64,000 nucleotides of DNA, taken from Azolla caroliniana. Lineage: Eukaryota; Polypodiophyta. Where the stretch lies: NCBI GenBank assembly GCA_043228905.1, contig JBHGNT010000001.1, forward strand, positions 27,156,001 to 27,220,000, given 5' to 3'. Positions within the stretch are counted from its first letter, which is position 1. Every line of letters starts with the position of its first letter. Below are positions 1 through 12,160 of the stretch, in pieces. The position numbers and the translations under genes were made by a program. A model generated the notes under the pieces. The model had not been told where the DNA came from and made no database searches. It saw nothing but the letters and a program-made list of their open reading frames with translations.

Positions 1-9
1 CAATACTAG

Positions 10-503
10 TTGATGGCTCTATGGCATGAGGGTTGGAGTCTATTGAAGGCCGGAGAAGTAATGAATATATCAGTACCTTTCTATCACCCAACATCATTGC
101 TTTATTTATCTTCTGCAAAACTTGCCAATTTTGAGCACAAGCATTGCAAAGGAAGATCCTTCTTATTCATGGAAAAATATTCACCAAAGTGTTTGAAGGA
201 GTTTTTTCAAACGGAGATAGGAAAAACAAGGAAGGATTCAACTAAATGAGGATGAGAAAAATGGTATGTTCACGGTTACTAGCAGATATTTTGCATAAAA
301 TGTACGCAGTTTCGAAAGTATTTGAGTACCAGAGTTTAGATCCACCAGGAAAAAGGTTTTGGGTTTCAGTACAACTGTCTCATAGCAAACAATGCAGAAG
401 ATATGGGCGAAAGGCACATATAGAAGAGCTTACTTTAGACTCAAAGCCAATGGCATGGGCTATACAATCTGATTGCAAAGACTCACTATTGGATATACGT
501 TAA
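10..503 (+). pseudogene. Unidentified coding-like stretch at window edge
   Basis: Two overlapping open frames (10-249 and 246-503) read with fairly protein-like composition and fewer stops than the surrounding AT-rich DNA, but they lie in different frames and I recognise no domain. They could be the decayed 3' end of a gene or retroelement that begins outside the window, or chance. No splice sites that join the two frames convincingly were found. No function is assigned. Confidence 0.2.
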
Positions 504-1015
504 GGTGATGAAATATCCTAGCCTGCCATGTGAGCATTGGGAATCGGTGATGATGAATGTGGAGATTGATGCTCTCGAATGCAACTTGAGGGTGTGCGAA
601 ATGTAATTATCTTTACCGAGAAAGATTGGACTATTTTTGTATATCGCCTCTGGCCACTTTAATTCTAATACCAACGGAGGATATCTTTACAAAAATAAAT
701 AAATAATAATATTGTGAAATGCACATAACAAAAGGGACACCACAATACATATGTATGCTCATTACAATTTATATTTATATGATATTGGCAATGAAGAAAA
801 ATCCAGTGGCATTTTCAGAAATAAAGAAAAGGCAGGGGCATTTTGGGGATTAAAGGAAATCTCGTGGGCGATTTGGGAAACTACATTAAACAATCCCTTT
901 CCATCTCTCTGATCTCCTCCGTTGTCTGTGAAGAAAAACCAAAGAACGATCGATTGATCGGTTCGATCCCATTCGGGGAGACGAGCTCCTGTTCTGCATC
1001 TCCTTTTACATCGCC
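504..1015 (+). promoter_or_regulatory. Upstream region and 5' leader of the PTB-like gene
   Basis: AT-rich DNA (about 670-830) gives way to a more balanced, pyrimidine-rich stretch from about 885 that runs into the start codon at 1016. This fits a promoter followed by a 5' untranslated leader. No clear TATA box stands out. An ATG at 843 opens a 120-codon frame overlapping exon 1 in another register; it has no recognisable protein content and is most likely untranslated leader. Confidence 0.4.
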
Positions 1016-4000
1016 ATGTCCTCTAGCGCAGGACAGACTCAGTTTAGATACGCTCAGCCTCCATCCAAGGTCCTTCATCTTCGCAACCTGCCCTGGGAGT
1101 GCAGCGAAGAAGAGCTCTTCGACCTCTGCAAACCTTTTGGCAAAATCGTCAACACGAAATGTAATGTCGGAAGCAACCGTAACCAGGCCTTTGTTGAATT
1201 CGTAAGTTCCTTAAATGTAACCAACCCTAGGTTTTTGTATTCTTGTGTTTCCACATGGTAAATTTTGTCTTAATTCTTTGGATTTTTCTAGATGTCTTGA
1301 ATACTTGGTTCTAGTTCATTTCCACCGCGAATTTGCAAAAAGATTTGTAACTGCCTCTAACCCTAATTTGTTTCCTTTTGTTGTTTTCTTGTGTTTCTGG
1401 AAAATAACCTGAATTATTTGATTTGCATGATAAATTTATCATAACGCTTTGGATTTTCTGCTAAAGTTTTATTTGCTTTTTCCTAAAAGAAAATATTTTG
1501 GAAAACCCTGACTGTTTTTACCTTAATTTAACTTGTGAAGGTGTAACGTTTTAATTTTCTTAGATTATTTCTACAAATCAAACCCAAGCTTCCTTTGGGG
1601 AATTTTTCCTTTACAAACTGCTCAGTCTCCTTTTCTTAGAGTAAGAAATATGAAAATATACTAGAAATTTTAGAGATATTTGTCTTTAGATTGATTGCAC
1701 AAATTTGATTTCAGAAATGTTTCTTTAATACTTGCGAGTGAGCTGGTTTTTGTTTTTATCCATGTGATTGTAGGGAAATTACAAGAAAATAGCACAGAAA
1801 TTTACAGGAATCTTGCAAGAAACTCATATATTTCTATAGGATTGTCAGATTATAATACGCCCAATTGTTTTTATGGAAATCATATGCACATATTTGGGTA
1901 AATTTTAGTGCATTCAAACATCATATCCTGATGACATGCTGTGCTTCTGCAATATAGATGCTTTTGAACTTTAGCTACACTTTCATCATCTATATACTAG
2001 CTTTCTTGGATGCCTTGTTCATTTAAATCTCCTACATTTTGAATATATGCAAATTTAGATTTATTATTATGTCCCAAGTCTGAGCACATTCAAATATTAT
2101 ATCGTTTTACCATGTTATGCTGTTCAACTTGAACACCTTTGGAAGTTAACCTCTTAAGAGACCTTTATCTCAGATGCTAAGTTATTTGGGGAGAGGTCCA
2201 CATTGAGTATATGATCTGAAAACTTTGTCCCAAATAAAAAAATATGGATCCATGCAAAATCCCCCCTTTCCACATGTGGTTAAACAAATATAATGAAAGC
2301 ACTGGGGTTTAAAATTTATACTATTGCCATCTGGACATTTCATATATTAAATGCAGGTAGATGTTTATGCGATATATAGCATGGTTACCTTCATTTTAGG
2401 TTGTCATTTGATACATTGTGGTATCTATGGGGATTTGAATGTTCTCGATCAATAAATGTACTTGTAATGATTGTTCATCGTTGAACTTAAAAATGGATTT
2501 GATTTTTCTATGTTTGTAGACGGATCTAAATCAAGCTATCTCCATGGTTTCCTATTATGCTTCCTCATCCGAGCCAGCTCAGATAAGGGGAAAGACAGTT
2601 TATTTACAGTACTCAAATAGACAAGAGATTGTGAATAACAAAAGTTCTGGGGATGTTGCCAGCAATGTCCTCTTGGTGACATTTGAGGGGGTGGAAGCTG
2701 GCGATGTTAGTATTGATGTTTTGCACTTGGTAGGTTTGAAATGAAAAATGTCTGAGCATGATTCATGCTTTTGGTTTTTAATTATTTAGTTTGCTGATTT
2801 GTAACACGCTAGCATATTACTATTGATCTACAGGTATTCTCAGCATTTGGTTTCGTCCATAAGATTGCAACATTTGAGAAGACTGCAGGATTTCAGGTTT
2901 GTGTTCTCATTTCTTTTATCGAAACTTGTAACTAAAATGGACTGCAATGATTTTCTTGCTAACATTGCATCGATCTATGTAAGGCTCTTGTTCAGTTTAG
3001 TGACGCTGATACTGCATCATCTGCAAGGTCAGCATTGGATGGCCGAAGTATCCCCAGGTAATGGATAAGATTAAAATTTGAGAATGGATTTAAAATTGAG
3101 GACACAATTTCAGCATTGACTCAACAGATACTTTCATCCATTAGAAAATATGTTGTAGGGGCTGTACTTTGGTTTGTATGACCCCAGATGCTTCCACCAT
3201 GTTTGTTTCCTCTTGAATGTATATTGAGTTTTCTTCCTTACATTTTAGGGGTGACTCTTGATCAACACCTCTATGGAACTGATGTGTTGGTTCTCTTTAC
3301 GAGGTAGCACTTACACTTGGAGACTGAGGATGCCTGTAGAGATCTCATAAAGTTTGGCCACTTACATTACACTTAAAAGCAAACGTTACACTTACATGGT
3401 TTAAGAGCTCATTATTGAAGGGGAAAATATCACACCTACATTTTGCTTGCATATTGCTTCATTTATGTGTATGCATGTCACTAATAATGTTGAAGTTGAT
3501 TATTGTTCAAACTTTTTAAGATGTCTAAATGGAGTATATGTTTCCTCTCAGGTATTTGCTTCCAGAACACGTTGGGACTTGCCACCTTCACATTTCATTT
3601 TCTGCTCACACAGATCTTACTGTCAAGTTTCAGAGCCATCGAAGCAGGTGTATACTTTGGTCTATTATTCTTGTACTAACGTTATATGTCTTCACTTTCC
3701 CTTGCATGTGTATTATATGAATATTTTCATATATACATGTGTAGCTCCTCTTGAAGCGTTCTGTGTAGATGGCTGCCTAAGTCCGTTTGAAGTAGTTATG
3801 TTTCCATGTTACAGGTTTAAAAAAGAACTGGATTTGGCTATTTCTCATGCTTGTGAATTTTAGTTACTCTATGGGAAAAAAATGGTACACTGCCTTCTGC
3901 TATAGAGGACTCGAGAATCTTCTTTCAACATTAAAGGATGAAATGTGTTCTCTCTATTTGTGATTTGTCTTTTCCTTAACCATATTTGTGTTTGTGTGTT

Positions 4001-6877
4001 TACTATTCAGGGATTACACAAACCCATACTTACCTGTGGCTCCTTCTGCTATTGATGGCTCAGGGCAGGTAAAGATAAACATCAATTTTCTTCTTGATTT
4101 TTTATCTTCATTTTGACTAAAGAGTTCCGTTTATTCTTGTGTGCAGTTTGGCATTGGAATAGATGGGAAAAAAGAGCCAGAAAGCAATGTGCTACTTGCA
4201 TCCATAGAGAACATGCAGTATGATGTTACCATTGAAGTTCTCCACACAGTATGTTAGCAACATGTATTTTTTTCATTTGTTTTCGCTGTGCTTTAATTGC
4301 ATTATGTGATAATATTAACATTGTGTGTGAACAAAATATGGAAATGCTTAATATGGAATCTCTATAAATAGCAGTTGTACATCAGCAATCAAACAAATCC
4401 CCCTTGGATCTTCATAGACCACATGAAACGATGGAAAACCCTGAAAGTATATAAAAGTATCAAATTTATCGTGGAAGTCAAATAGTTAATACATTCATTG
4501 ACAAGTTTAAGGGAAAATGCATAAATTTTCTAGGCTGTTGCTAGATGGTGAAGATAGCCATTATCGTCTACTCTAAAGTTTAATAGATGGCTAAGATGTC
4601 TTCATATTTCTGACCATTATGATCGGTATAATGTTCTGTGGGACTGATTCAAATCAAAATGGTTAGCATCAATAATATTAAAAGGTGCTGGAGAAAAGTG
4701 GCATTAAATAGGAGAAAGTGACTCTCTGCATGGTCAAAGAGAGTTGAGTCCTTCTATGAAGTATATATTAAGAATTGCTGATAAATTTGCAGTCACAATT
4801 GTATGTATTTGAAAGCTCTTGTTAAGATAACACAATATACTCATTCGATTTATGTGATATACTCATAAGCTCATATAGTCACTTAGATTTTCTCAGTTCT
4901 ATATGATATTGTCAACAAAACGTGCTTATGTCTGTTGACACTGTGACAGAACAATTCTTAGGTTTGTGTATCATAAGGTCATATGTATATATATGAAGGG
5001 TCCATTTAGGATCGCTATTAATGTGACAAACTAATTGTTTGGATCTGCATTTTCAGATATTCTCAGCATTTGGTACTGTTCAAAAGATAGCAATGTTCGA
5101 GAAAAATGCTGGACTGCAGGCATTGATTCAATTCCCAGGTAATCTGATGCCATTCTTTGTGCCTGTCCAAAAGGTCCAAAGGCACTATATGGTTGAATTG
5201 TTTTCCATTTTCTTTTCATTTTTTATTTTGTTGTTAAATGTTCATGTAGTCAGTTAAATCCTGGGTTCATTTGTTTCTTTTTTCTCCTATTCCAAAGGTC
5301 AAAATCATAAAGCAAACGAGTTATTAGCTAAGTAATCAGTTCAATCCACTGTTGATATGTTTTCTCTTTCTCCTACGCTAAAGGGCAAAAACCATTAGGC
5401 AGATGCGTTATTATCCAAGTAATCAGTAGACACCTCTATTGATATGTTTCTTCTTTCTCCTACTGAAGGACTTTTCTCATTTATATCCATGTAATGAGCT
5501 CAATATTGATTGATTTATTTCTTCTTTCTCCTACCTCAAATGGCTTTTCTTGTTTAATCTCCATGTAATCAGTTCAAGAGTTTCTATTTTTGTCTTGCAT
5601 TTTTTCCTTCAATATCCATCAAAATGGTTTTGATCATTTATTGACTGTTCCTTTTTACTCCTAACCAAAGCACAAAGTCACTAGGTGCTTTTGGAGTTTT
5701 TTTTGCTATTGAAAAATAGGAAATGCTATTTTCCCTTTGGTTTTTTTGTTTATTATCCATGAAATTATTTCATTTGTTTATTTTGATTTGTTCCTTTCTC
5801 AAACCCGAAGGCAAACAAAGCAATTAGGCAGTTGAGTTATTTTCTCAGTAAAAAACACAAATTTGAATTTTCGTCTCTTTTAGAATTCAGTAAATGATGT
5901 CAATCACATGGGATAGTTTCTATCATTTACAGACTTATTCCCTTAATCTCCTCCTCTCCCATGCTTGAAGTTTATTAAATTTCTCTCACCTCCCTCGTAT
6001 TAATCCTTAGGCATGTGAAACATTTTCAAGCACTAATTTTACTGTTTGAATTTGTCTTCATCAGACGTCCAAATTGCAGTAGCAGCGAAAGAAGCATTGG
6101 AAGGTCACTGCATATATGAGGGTGGTTTTTGTAAGCTTCATCTTTCATACTCTCGCCATACTGATCTCAGTGTGAAGGTATTATTATAAGTGTGTTTAGG
6201 CGGTGGTGGTGTGCTAAACAAAGCCGTAGATACATAAGCTTGTCTGTAAATTCTCTTCTTTATTGTTTTTATTGTTTGGACAGGCTAATAATGATCGAAG
6301 CCGAGACTATATGAATCCTAATCCAGGTCTTCTTCTTCCCAATCAGCAGCCGTCTATACTTGGCTCTCAGATACCTGTAACATCACCTATTATAACAAGT
6401 GCTTCAGGTTTACTACCTTCAAGTGGAGTATTGTTACCGCCCCCACCGCAACAGCAAAGGTGGGAAGGAGTGCCCAGTTTAACACCGAGTGGATCGTCAC
6501 CTTATCCTTATAGACCTTCATCAACATCACAAGGTTCTCAAGGAGGGGTTTTACTTCATCAAGGAGGTCCATCTCAGTATACAACACCAGGGCAAGGGAT
6601 GACACATCCTAATAATACTAATAATAATGCTGTTACTATTAATCAAGGTGGAATTCCTAGTCAAAGCAACTCTTTGTATTCTCCTACAGGGCCACCACCA
6701 CCACCTCCTCCACATAATCTTCAAGGTGGATATAGAGGAGGTCCTACTATACCATATGGACAGCCACAACCATACCAACAATATCAACCATCACACCTAC
6801 CAGGACATGGGTCTATGCCACCACCTAATAATAACATTAATAATAGTAGGAATGGATCCCCAGCCTTCTACATGTAA
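1016..6877 (+). CDS. PTBPH3: Polypyrimidine tract-binding protein homolog 3-like RNA-binding protein (10 exons)
   Basis: Exons by GT-AG sites and frame continuity: 1016-1201, 2520-2729, 2834-2896, 2984-3057, 3552-3647, 4011-4068, 4147-4248, 5057-5138, 6065-6177 and 6284-6877, giving 525 residues. Three RRM domains are visible. RRM1 (about 18-95) has RNP2-like VLHLRNL and RNP1-like NQAFVEF. RRM2 (about 108-195) and RRM3 (about 243-328) share the PTB features NVLL and FSAFG followed by V-x-KIA. Plant PTB proteins bind pyrimidine-rich RNA in the nucleus and steer alternative splicing; this one resembles the PTBPH3 branch rather than PTBPH1/2. The last exon encodes a tail of roughly 195 residues rich in Pro, Gln, Gly, Ser and Asn, which makes the protein longer than the roughly 430-residue Arabidopsis PTBPH3 as I recall it. 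The start is the ATG just before SSSAGQTQF, directly preceding the RRM. Splice junctions are inferred, not confirmed by transcripts. Confidence 0.93.
5220..5700 (+). repeat. Degenerate tandem repeat inside PTB intron 8
   Basis: Four to six diverged copies of a roughly 95-110 bp unit follow each other. Each carries a version of CCAAGTAATCAGTTCAA, then TTGATATGTTTCTTC, then TTTCTCCTAC and a purine-rich AAAGGGCAAA block. The copies are clearest between 5320 and 5580 and fade on both sides. The repeats are pyrimidine-rich on the transcribed strand. Confidence 0.6.
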
Positions 6878-7430
6878 TCAACATTTATATTCTTTTACAT
6901 GTCCTGAAGGCTTTGTCTCCAAAATATTATATCATTAAGGGGAAAAAATCCTGAGCATTTAGCCTTCTTCTATTTCTTTGGAGAGAGATGCCGTCGCTTT
7001 TGATTTGTTACTCGTGTCAGATTTTGTAGGTTTTTCTGTGGACATATTGCACACTTTTACATTCTTTGTATGCTGAAGGTTTTCTTTTTTGAAATCTCGC
7101 TTGGCAAAATGGAAAACAAAATGCTACATTGGAAATACAATTCAATTTGTCTTACAGCTGCCACGGTCTTGATAGTGAAGGATACCCTACCATTTCTCCA
7201 ACCGTTACTAGTACTAAGATGGATATTTCTTTATGAGAATAATAAAACACTGGTTAGGCTACCATGGACAATTCTGCAGTTACAAAAATTAGATTGTTTT
7301 TCAATTTGTAGGCAAAATATCTACTGCTTTTGTAGATTGTTTAAACAGTGGCTCAAAACACCTTAGTCTGATTGAACTCCCTTTTGAAAACTAGATGAGT
7401 CTACTGACCTTGGTTAAACCCTTAACATAC

Positions 7431-7600
7431 CTTCGCTTCTAAAGGCATAGATATTTATGTTCATTAAAATTCTTATCTTCTTTGATTTGTTGCACTGAAT
7501 TTTAAATATATTATTAACATTCCTCCACTTCTAAAGGCATATATATTTATATTCATTGAAGTCCTTCTCTTCTTTGGTTTGCCGCACTGAATTTTGAGTA
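7431..7600. repeat. Imperfect tandem duplication, 92-bp period
   Basis: TTCTAAAGGCATAGATATTTAT and the following sequence through GCACTGAATTTT recur 92 bases later with scattered substitutions. Two copies only; no coding meaning. Confidence 0.75.
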
Positions 7601-8093
7601 ATGCTGGGCGTTTTTTTTATGCATGGTTAGCACAAAATCTTTCACTTGATAACTGACATGCAACATGAGTAAACCATATAGTTCAGAAGTTCAATATTGC
7701 ATTAGATAAAATTCGTTCATATTGAAGAGTAAATCCAAATTTAATGTGAATTCTCTACTAAGTAACCTTATTTGCAATAAAATCGACATCATATGAACTA
7801 TGAAGTACAAATACTAAGCATGTATTTTGGCAAGAGAAAGGTAGGTTTAGGTTGTGAAAGATATAACCAAGGATATCTTGGGGTGTTTATAATGGGAATG
7901 GAATGAGGTTGGTCCTCGATAAATGGTGTATCACAAGGAGATAATGAAGCATATATTGGGGTTTATTATAGGGATGTAAAGTTTAGTTCTCTTTGATCAA
8001 TGTTGTACATGTAGACATTATCTTTTTCTTTTCATTTTTATCATAAAGAGCTTAACCATCTATTAAGCTTTTAAGCTATTCACCCAAGGGATA

Positions 8094-8098
<5 letters not shown>

Positions 8099-8167
<69 letters not shown>
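8099..8167. repeat. Compound (CT)n-(CA)n microsatellite
   Basis: Uninterrupted CT dinucleotides up to about 8125 switch directly to CA dinucleotides that run to 8167. Confidence 0.98.
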
Positions 8168-8169
<2 letters not shown>

Positions 8170-8796
8170 CCATTCTTTACAATTGAAGATATGCATAGGA
8201 CTTAAGAAATTGGTATCTTGAAAAGCAAACAATCTTCAATGTATAAAGGCTGAAACGCTTAAATGGATGGGCACGGAAGCACGTGCATGGATAAGTGATA
8301 TATTTAATCATGCATTGCAAAATGATATGCCATATGATTGGACTACAAATTGGATCAAACCTTGACATAATACAAGGCCATAAGAATCAAGTTAACTTAA
8401 TTCTCAACCTTAAAGGTTTCTCCAAAATTTCCACATGCATTTGCTTTACCTTGGTGTCAAGAGATTGTTAATTAACTTCCCATATTCTTCTCTTTCTTGC
8501 TCTTTTTTATGAGATACTTTTGATTGTTTTCTTAATTCTTGGGTACAACTAAATTCATTAAGTACTATCAAGTGTCATGACATTTCATACCAAACCATTC
8601 TCCCTTAAGCGACATTTATAGGTACAATGCAAGGCTTATGCTTGATAGGAAAGCATTTGTTTATATATAAGAAAATGAATTTCTTGGAATCATTCCATTT
8701 GCATTGTAGTGTTGTACCAATTTGAAACATTGTCTTTTATGACATACCCTCAACAATTTTGGCATATAGATATGTTTTTTTAAAGTCTACACATAT

Positions 8797-8920
8797 ATGG
8801 TTTAACTTCATATACTTGAATCCTTCCACAAATGTGGGAATATTATGCACATATATGGTTATCTTGTACTATGGTTTAACTTCATATACTTGAATCCTTC
8901 CACAAATGTGGGAATATTAT
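8797..8920. repeat. Near-identical 50-bp direct repeat, 74-bp offset
   Basis: A block starting ATGGTTTAACTTCATATAC and ending GTGGGAATATTAT occurs at 8797 and again at 8871 with essentially no differences, separated by a short spacer. This indicates a recent local duplication. Confidence 0.9.
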
Positions 8921-9190
8921 TCAAGACTGCTATTTTAAGCCATATGGAATATTAACGTTTACATGTTTACAAATAGAGACAATCTTCAATTTCCCTCTTA
9001 ATCGAGCATGTCATCCTCCCTTGTTTTCTTCATTATCTTGGATTTTTTGCCTATATTAAGGAACGTACATTTTATTTGTTCAAATCTTGAATCCTTTGGG
9101 TATCATGCTAACAAGAACTATTATAATGAATCCATTGGTTAACTCATCTCTGCCAACACCATGGTCCATCAAAATTCCAAAAATATATTT

Positions 9191-9192
<2 letters not shown>

Positions 9193-9239
<47 letters not shown>

Positions 9240-9290
9240 CTATTATCGTCTTCGAAGGTCAAATATGACCTATGACACCAAAATATTATA
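9193..9290 (-). repeat. Dispersed repeat terminus with (CT)n tail, copy 1
   Basis: On the minus strand a block starting GGTCATATTTGACCTTCGAA and continuing GACGATAATAGAAT runs straight into a (CT)n tract (GA on +, 9193-9237). The same block beside a CT/GA tract recurs near 50612-50664 and, more diverged, near 24255-24303. A repeated unique sequence abutting a simple-sequence tail suggests the end of a retroposon family. The 5' end of the element is not resolved. Confidence 0.5.
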
Positions 9291-10314
9291 TTTCGCGTGA
9301 TATATATGTGAAAGTGAGTAGTGACTCTCGATGTTCAAGACCTTTACCAATGAATGTTCCAATTGAGAGTGCACATTGTGTTGTGAGAGAAATTTGTGCA
9401 AGGATTGGGCTTAGTCGAAGATGTGTGTAAAGCATGGTTGAATATGATCTAAGGCAAAGCATTGTATCAAAGTGTGCATACTCAGCCACTCTCATCACTT
9501 GTGCCCCAATACCTCGTCTTACATCACAATGCATGTGAGCTAAGTTGTATGGAAACAATGGTTCGAATGGCAGACAACAGGATGGGCTCTAACATGTATC
9601 AATGTGTACGGTTTCCTAGTTCCATGAAGAATATGACTTTATAGTTAGGTGCAAAATGTGTAGTACAATGTGAAGTGCGAGCCTCCATATTTGTCCCATG
9701 TCATGATACATTGGCATTGTAAAAAGGCCTCATTTACAAAGGAATCTAATGATGCATCATGAAGCAAGTGTATTACATGGCGTCTACCAAACCAATTTTT
9801 TATATCTTGCATCCAATCGGAGCACAAGTTTTTGCTTTTATCCATCTTTTAGATATTTTTGCTTGCTTCCCATGCAATTCTAGAAAGTTAATGTGAGGGA
9901 CCTTTAGAACCTTAGCCATGTATTTAGCAACCTTTTCCATGGCCATGATCTCAATGGGAAGTGATCTTGTCTCGAGGAGGGTGCATGGCATTTGTTTCTT
10001 AACTTGTAGAAACTTTGTAAGAAAATGTTTTTGGACATTTTCAAACTCTTTCTAACTTGATTTAAGGATGCTACCATCCCATACTTCCACCCCATAAAGA
10101 AGCGTCGGTGTCACCAAAGTGTCGAAAAGGTATTTCTTGAGGACCCAACACTTAATATCTCCATGATTGCATGTGTTCTCAAATGCATAATATGCTTTCT
10201 TTCCTGCCTCAAAGCGGTGTGTAGCACATTCATTCAATCTATGATTTGAAGGAACTTCAAGACCAACATATTTGAAGCTTTCCACACAATCAAGTGACTC
10301 ATTATTGTATATAA

Positions 10315-10330
10315 TGCATGGTTTATATTT
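10315..10330. repeat. Target-site duplication, left copy
   Basis: TGCATGGTTTATATTT; its partner at 12061-12076 is TGCATGGTCTATATTT. In the older LINE both copies encode the same place in ORF2, around the PC of KPC/RPC, which confirms duplication of the target. Confidence 0.88.
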
Positions 10331-12060
10331 ATTTATTTATTTATTTAAGTCAAGATTCATTGTGGTATTAATGAAAAGATGCCCAAAGGCTACAAAGAAT
10401 CCATACAATAAATTACAACCCTCCTACCCACATGAATCAACATGTCTAGTAGCGGAAACCCCCATGCATGGTCCTTTCAAGACAGGGGGCGGAAAAAGCC
10501 ATTTTGGTGGAGTATATCTCCATTTTATTCTGTCCCCAAAATAGGTGAAGACCTTTGCCTTTTTCCAAATTTCTCGAAATTGTTGTTGCTTGCGAAACAC
10601 AACATCAGGCTCACCATGTATTGCCTCATATTGACCTCTTAGAGTATGCAGGAGCATCAACCATATCTCCTTGACTAACTCAACTGCATTCGGTTTGACA
10701 TTCTGAAATACACACTTACATCTTGCCTTCCATAATATCCAAACTACAAAAGAAGATATTGTAGACCAAACCTTGTCTTCTTCTAAACAATGGATTGGTG
10801 TAGGATAAGAGGCCTCCAATACATGTCTTCCATCAGAGAGGAGTTGAAAATCAACACAATCCCTTTCATAATTTTGTATTTCTTTAGCCAACCTTCCCCA
10901 TCTCACAAAACCTCATGTGTACACTTGTTTACGATAAATAGGATACAAAATTCTCAACATTCTTTTCCATACTGCTCTAACTATAGGGCATACCCATAAA
11001 ACATAGTGCACCGTTTCACTAAGAAAACCACAATTGTCACATTTTAAATCATGGCAATGCCCCTTCATCCATGACTTCACAAGGCTGCCATAATGTACCA
11101 ACAACCATGTAAACAAGACAACTTTTCTAGGAATTTGCGTGGCCCCTAGCCATTTCCAATAAGCATTCAACCAAGAGTGTCGTACATTACCCGAGCTCCA
11201 AAATTTACATGATGTTGGTGTAACAACCACACGCCTCCTTAGCAATTCTCTACCCATTTTTACCGAGTACTGAAAAAATGGGATTTGCTTGCCTAGCATT
11301 CCTTGTGTTGATATGCTTTGCCATTTCCATTCATTGGGATCCCACAAAAGTTTGTCAATGGTCTTATTCTTGTAAACCCACAATTCAGATAAATTGTTTA
11401 TATCATTTGGGTGTGGATTTAACATCCATTTTTTTATCGTTTTTCCAGAACATACAAACAACCAACATACTCCCTTGAGATACAACTTTGTCTTCCATAA
11501 CGATAGAATGAACACAAAACATCGAAATAAAGTCAGTCACGAGAGGTTTTATAATCCATGACCCCCAACAAGACATGTAAAGATGAAAACATACCATACC
11601 AAAATAGACCACTTTGAGAAGGCTTAAAGGAATACATCTTAAACACTCTATCGATTTCTGCATACATAATGTTTCCACCCCAAATTGTGCAACAGACCTA
11701 GGTTTTGTTTTTTATTGTCGAAGAAGAAAATTACATCCAATTCCTTATCGATCCAGCTTCTCCTCTATCAAAATCAGCCCATTTCAACCTAGTTCTTTTC
11801 CCTAACATTCCCCCCTCCTCTGATAGAAACAATGGGTTGATTATGAGGGGTTGGCGCAACCATTCCTCCATACATGATGGTAGAGATTGGACCAAGTTAT
11901 CTTTCAAATCCCACCATGCCTTCATGATACCCTTAAAAAACTTATCCTGGCGAAAAATATAAAGGGAATGATTAAAATCTCTTAAAAACCACCATCTAAT
12001 ACTATCTTGCCAATTGCCACATGTAGAAGGCATAACCTTAACCATTTTGTGCCTTAAAAT
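10331..12060 (-). mobile_element. Younger 5'-truncated LINE nested in the older one
   Basis: Minus-strand ORF2 remnants run from about 12040 to 10440. They include WWFLRDFNHSLYIFRQDKF, INPLFL and a zinc-binding reverse-transcriptase C-terminal region with W-x-W spacing, IPRKVVLFTWLLVHYG, CDNCGFLSETVHYVLWVCP and WKARCKCVF. The 3' end is an A-rich (AAAT)n tail, seen as TTTATTTATTTATTT at about 10328-10345. A 16-bp target-site duplication (10315-10330 and 12061-12076, 15 of 16 identical) brackets it. The 5' end is truncated after the RT core, as is usual for LINE copies. Reading-frame breaks make it non-autonomous. Confidence 0.9.
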
Positions 12061-12076
12061 TGCATGGTCTATATTT
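12061..12076. repeat. Target-site duplication, right copy
   Basis: TGCATGGTCTATATTT, differing at one position from 10315-10330. It marks the 5' junction of the nested minus-strand LINE. Confidence 0.88.
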
Positions 12077-12160
12077 TTTGGGGCTCTTCCCAAGTATAAT
12101 CTTTGTTTTAGAGTTCTTTACACTTAATTTAGTATGCGTGCAAAATTTTCCGAATGCCTT

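Larger units (their letters stand above)
6878..9192. other. PTB 3' untranslated region and intergenic DNA
   Basis: AT-rich DNA with no convincing coding content. The first few hundred bases after the stop are probably 3' untranslated region. Two short tandem duplications (7431-7600 and 8797-8920) and a CT/CA microsatellite lie further on. Nothing else was recognised. Confidence 0.6.
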
